A DNA stretch of 5,319 nucleotides from assembly GCA_011391185.1 (NCBI GenBank), contig JAABRB010000260.1, positions 1 through 5,319 on the forward strand, written 5' to 3'. The position numbers and the translations under genes were made by a program. Source of the DNA: Betaproteobacteria bacterium. GTDB taxonomy: Bacteria > Pseudomonadota > Gammaproteobacteria > Burkholderiales > SG8-39. Under the pieces are notes generated by a model. It saw nothing but the letters and a program-made list of their open reading frames with translations, was not told where the DNA came from and ran no database searches. Shown here piece after piece: positions 5,013-5,319 of this stretch. Positions within the stretch are counted from its first letter, which is position 1. The number at the start of each line of letters is the position of its first letter.

Positions 5013-5063
5013 GGTCCACCAGGCGAGACGCCTCGAATTGTCGCCGCCCTCCCGGGCACGTTC

Positions 5064-5079
5064 TGTGCGCTGGCGCACG
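5064..5079. promoter_or_regulatory. CRP-geometry dyad, site C (between zinc-ribbon and Crp/Fnr genes)
   Basis: TGTGCGCTGGCGCACG has arms GTGCGC and GCGCAC (5065-5078) in CRP-family spacing. It lies 47-62 bases before the Crp/Fnr start and 63-78 bases before the zinc-ribbon start, so one protein bound here could control both directions. A possible -10 (TAGCAT 5088-5093 or CATACT 5091-5096) follows closely without a good -35, which would place the dyad over the -35 region. Autoregulation, probably repression, is inferred. Confidence 0.5.
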
Positions 5080-5125
5080 GACGGTGCTAGCATACTTTCC
5101 CGGCGACTTCGTATTTCCACGGGAC

Positions 5126-5319
5126 ATGCCAGCAAAGCCTACGGCGCAAGCTTGCGAAACCAACACGCTTCTGGCCGTTCTGCCGGCGGCCGAACGCGAA
5201 CGCCTGTATCAGCATCTCGAGCCCGTCGCCATGGCACTCGGAGATGTCGTCTACGAATCCGGTAGCCGGCAGGAATACGTCTACTTTCCCACGACCGCGA
5301 TCGTGTCCCTGCTCTACGT
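5126..5319 (+). CDS. Crp/Fnr family transcriptional regulator (N-terminal part, cut by window edge)
   Basis: The frame starts at ATG 5126 and runs off the right edge after 64 codons. The visible part reads N-T-L-L-A-V-L-P-A-A-E-R-E-R-L from residue 13, then HLEPVAMALGDVVYESGSRQ and EYVYFPTTAIVSLLY. This matches the start of the cyclic-nucleotide-binding-like beta-barrel sensor of Crp/Fnr proteins: a short helix with L-L-x-x-L-P, then G-D-V-V-Y-E-S-G and Y-F-P-T-x-x-I-V-S-L-L. Family members are about 220-250 residues with a C-terminal winged helix-turn-helix, so about three quarters lies outside. No FNR-type N-terminal Cys cluster is seen (only C10), so an oxygen-sensing Fe-S role is unlikely. 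The ligand cannot be judged from this part. The ribosome site is weak (ACGGGA). It is divergent from the zinc-ribbon/diguanylate cyclase pair, with CRP-like site C between them. Confidence 0.85.
   Translation, partial: MPAKPTAQACETNTLLAVLPAAERERLYQHLEPVAMALGDVVYESGSRQEYVYFPTTAIVSLLY

Noticed and set aside
4799..5059. 87-codon N-terminal extension of the GGDEF frame up to ATG 5059
   Set aside because: It is Arg/Pro/Gly-rich without motifs, overlaps the zinc-ribbon gene in another frame, and runs to within 67 bases of the divergent Crp/Fnr start. GTG 4798 with the GTGA overlap is more convincing.

Overview
The window is about 60% GC by eye and carries densely packed, mostly minus-strand genes typical of a proteobacterial chromosome, probably gamma- or betaproteobacterial. 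This rests on family types only (DUF3309, DUF3096, DUF883, GlsB/YeaQ/YmgE, AI-2E exporter-like permease, Crp/Fnr-type regulator); genus cannot be fixed. No rRNA, tRNA, CRISPR array, insertion sequence or prophage module is visible. The 'phage holin family' name on one gene is a domain name, not evidence of a phage.

Layout. (1) Positions 1-3386 hold seven co-oriented minus-strand genes. In transcription order they are a GlsB-type small membrane protein, an AI-2E family permease, a DUF883 (ElaB/YqjD-like) protein, a holin-superfamily-III protein, a hypothetical membrane protein overlapping it by 4 bases, a 49-residue DUF3096 protein, and a DUF3309 protein cut by the window edge. Nearly all are small membrane proteins of the kind usually linked to envelope, osmotic or stationary-phase stress. 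(2) Positions 3387-4093 hold no convincing gene. They contain a strong intrinsic terminator on the minus strand (3574-3613), preceded by a run of hairpins that may form a structured RNA. (3) Positions 4094-5001 hold a two-gene minus-strand unit: a 68-residue zinc-ribbon-like protein whose stop overlaps (GTGA) the start of a diguanylate cyclase with intact GGDEF and RxxD motifs. (4) A Crp/Fnr-family regulator is transcribed divergently from 5126 and runs off the right edge.

The most interesting observation is a repeated CRP-geometry dyad. TGTG-N8-CAC-type sites lie at 169-184, 446-461 and 5064-5079. All three are in gene-free DNA upstream of a start codon: DUF3309, DUF3096, and the divergent Crp/zinc-ribbon pair. 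The simplest inference is that the Crp/Fnr-type protein encoded here regulates itself, the coupled zinc-ribbon/diguanylate-cyclase unit and the small stress membrane proteins. That would be a compact local regulon tying a Crp-like sensor, c-di-GMP synthesis and envelope-stress proteins together. It is a hypothesis from motif placement and has not been demonstrated.
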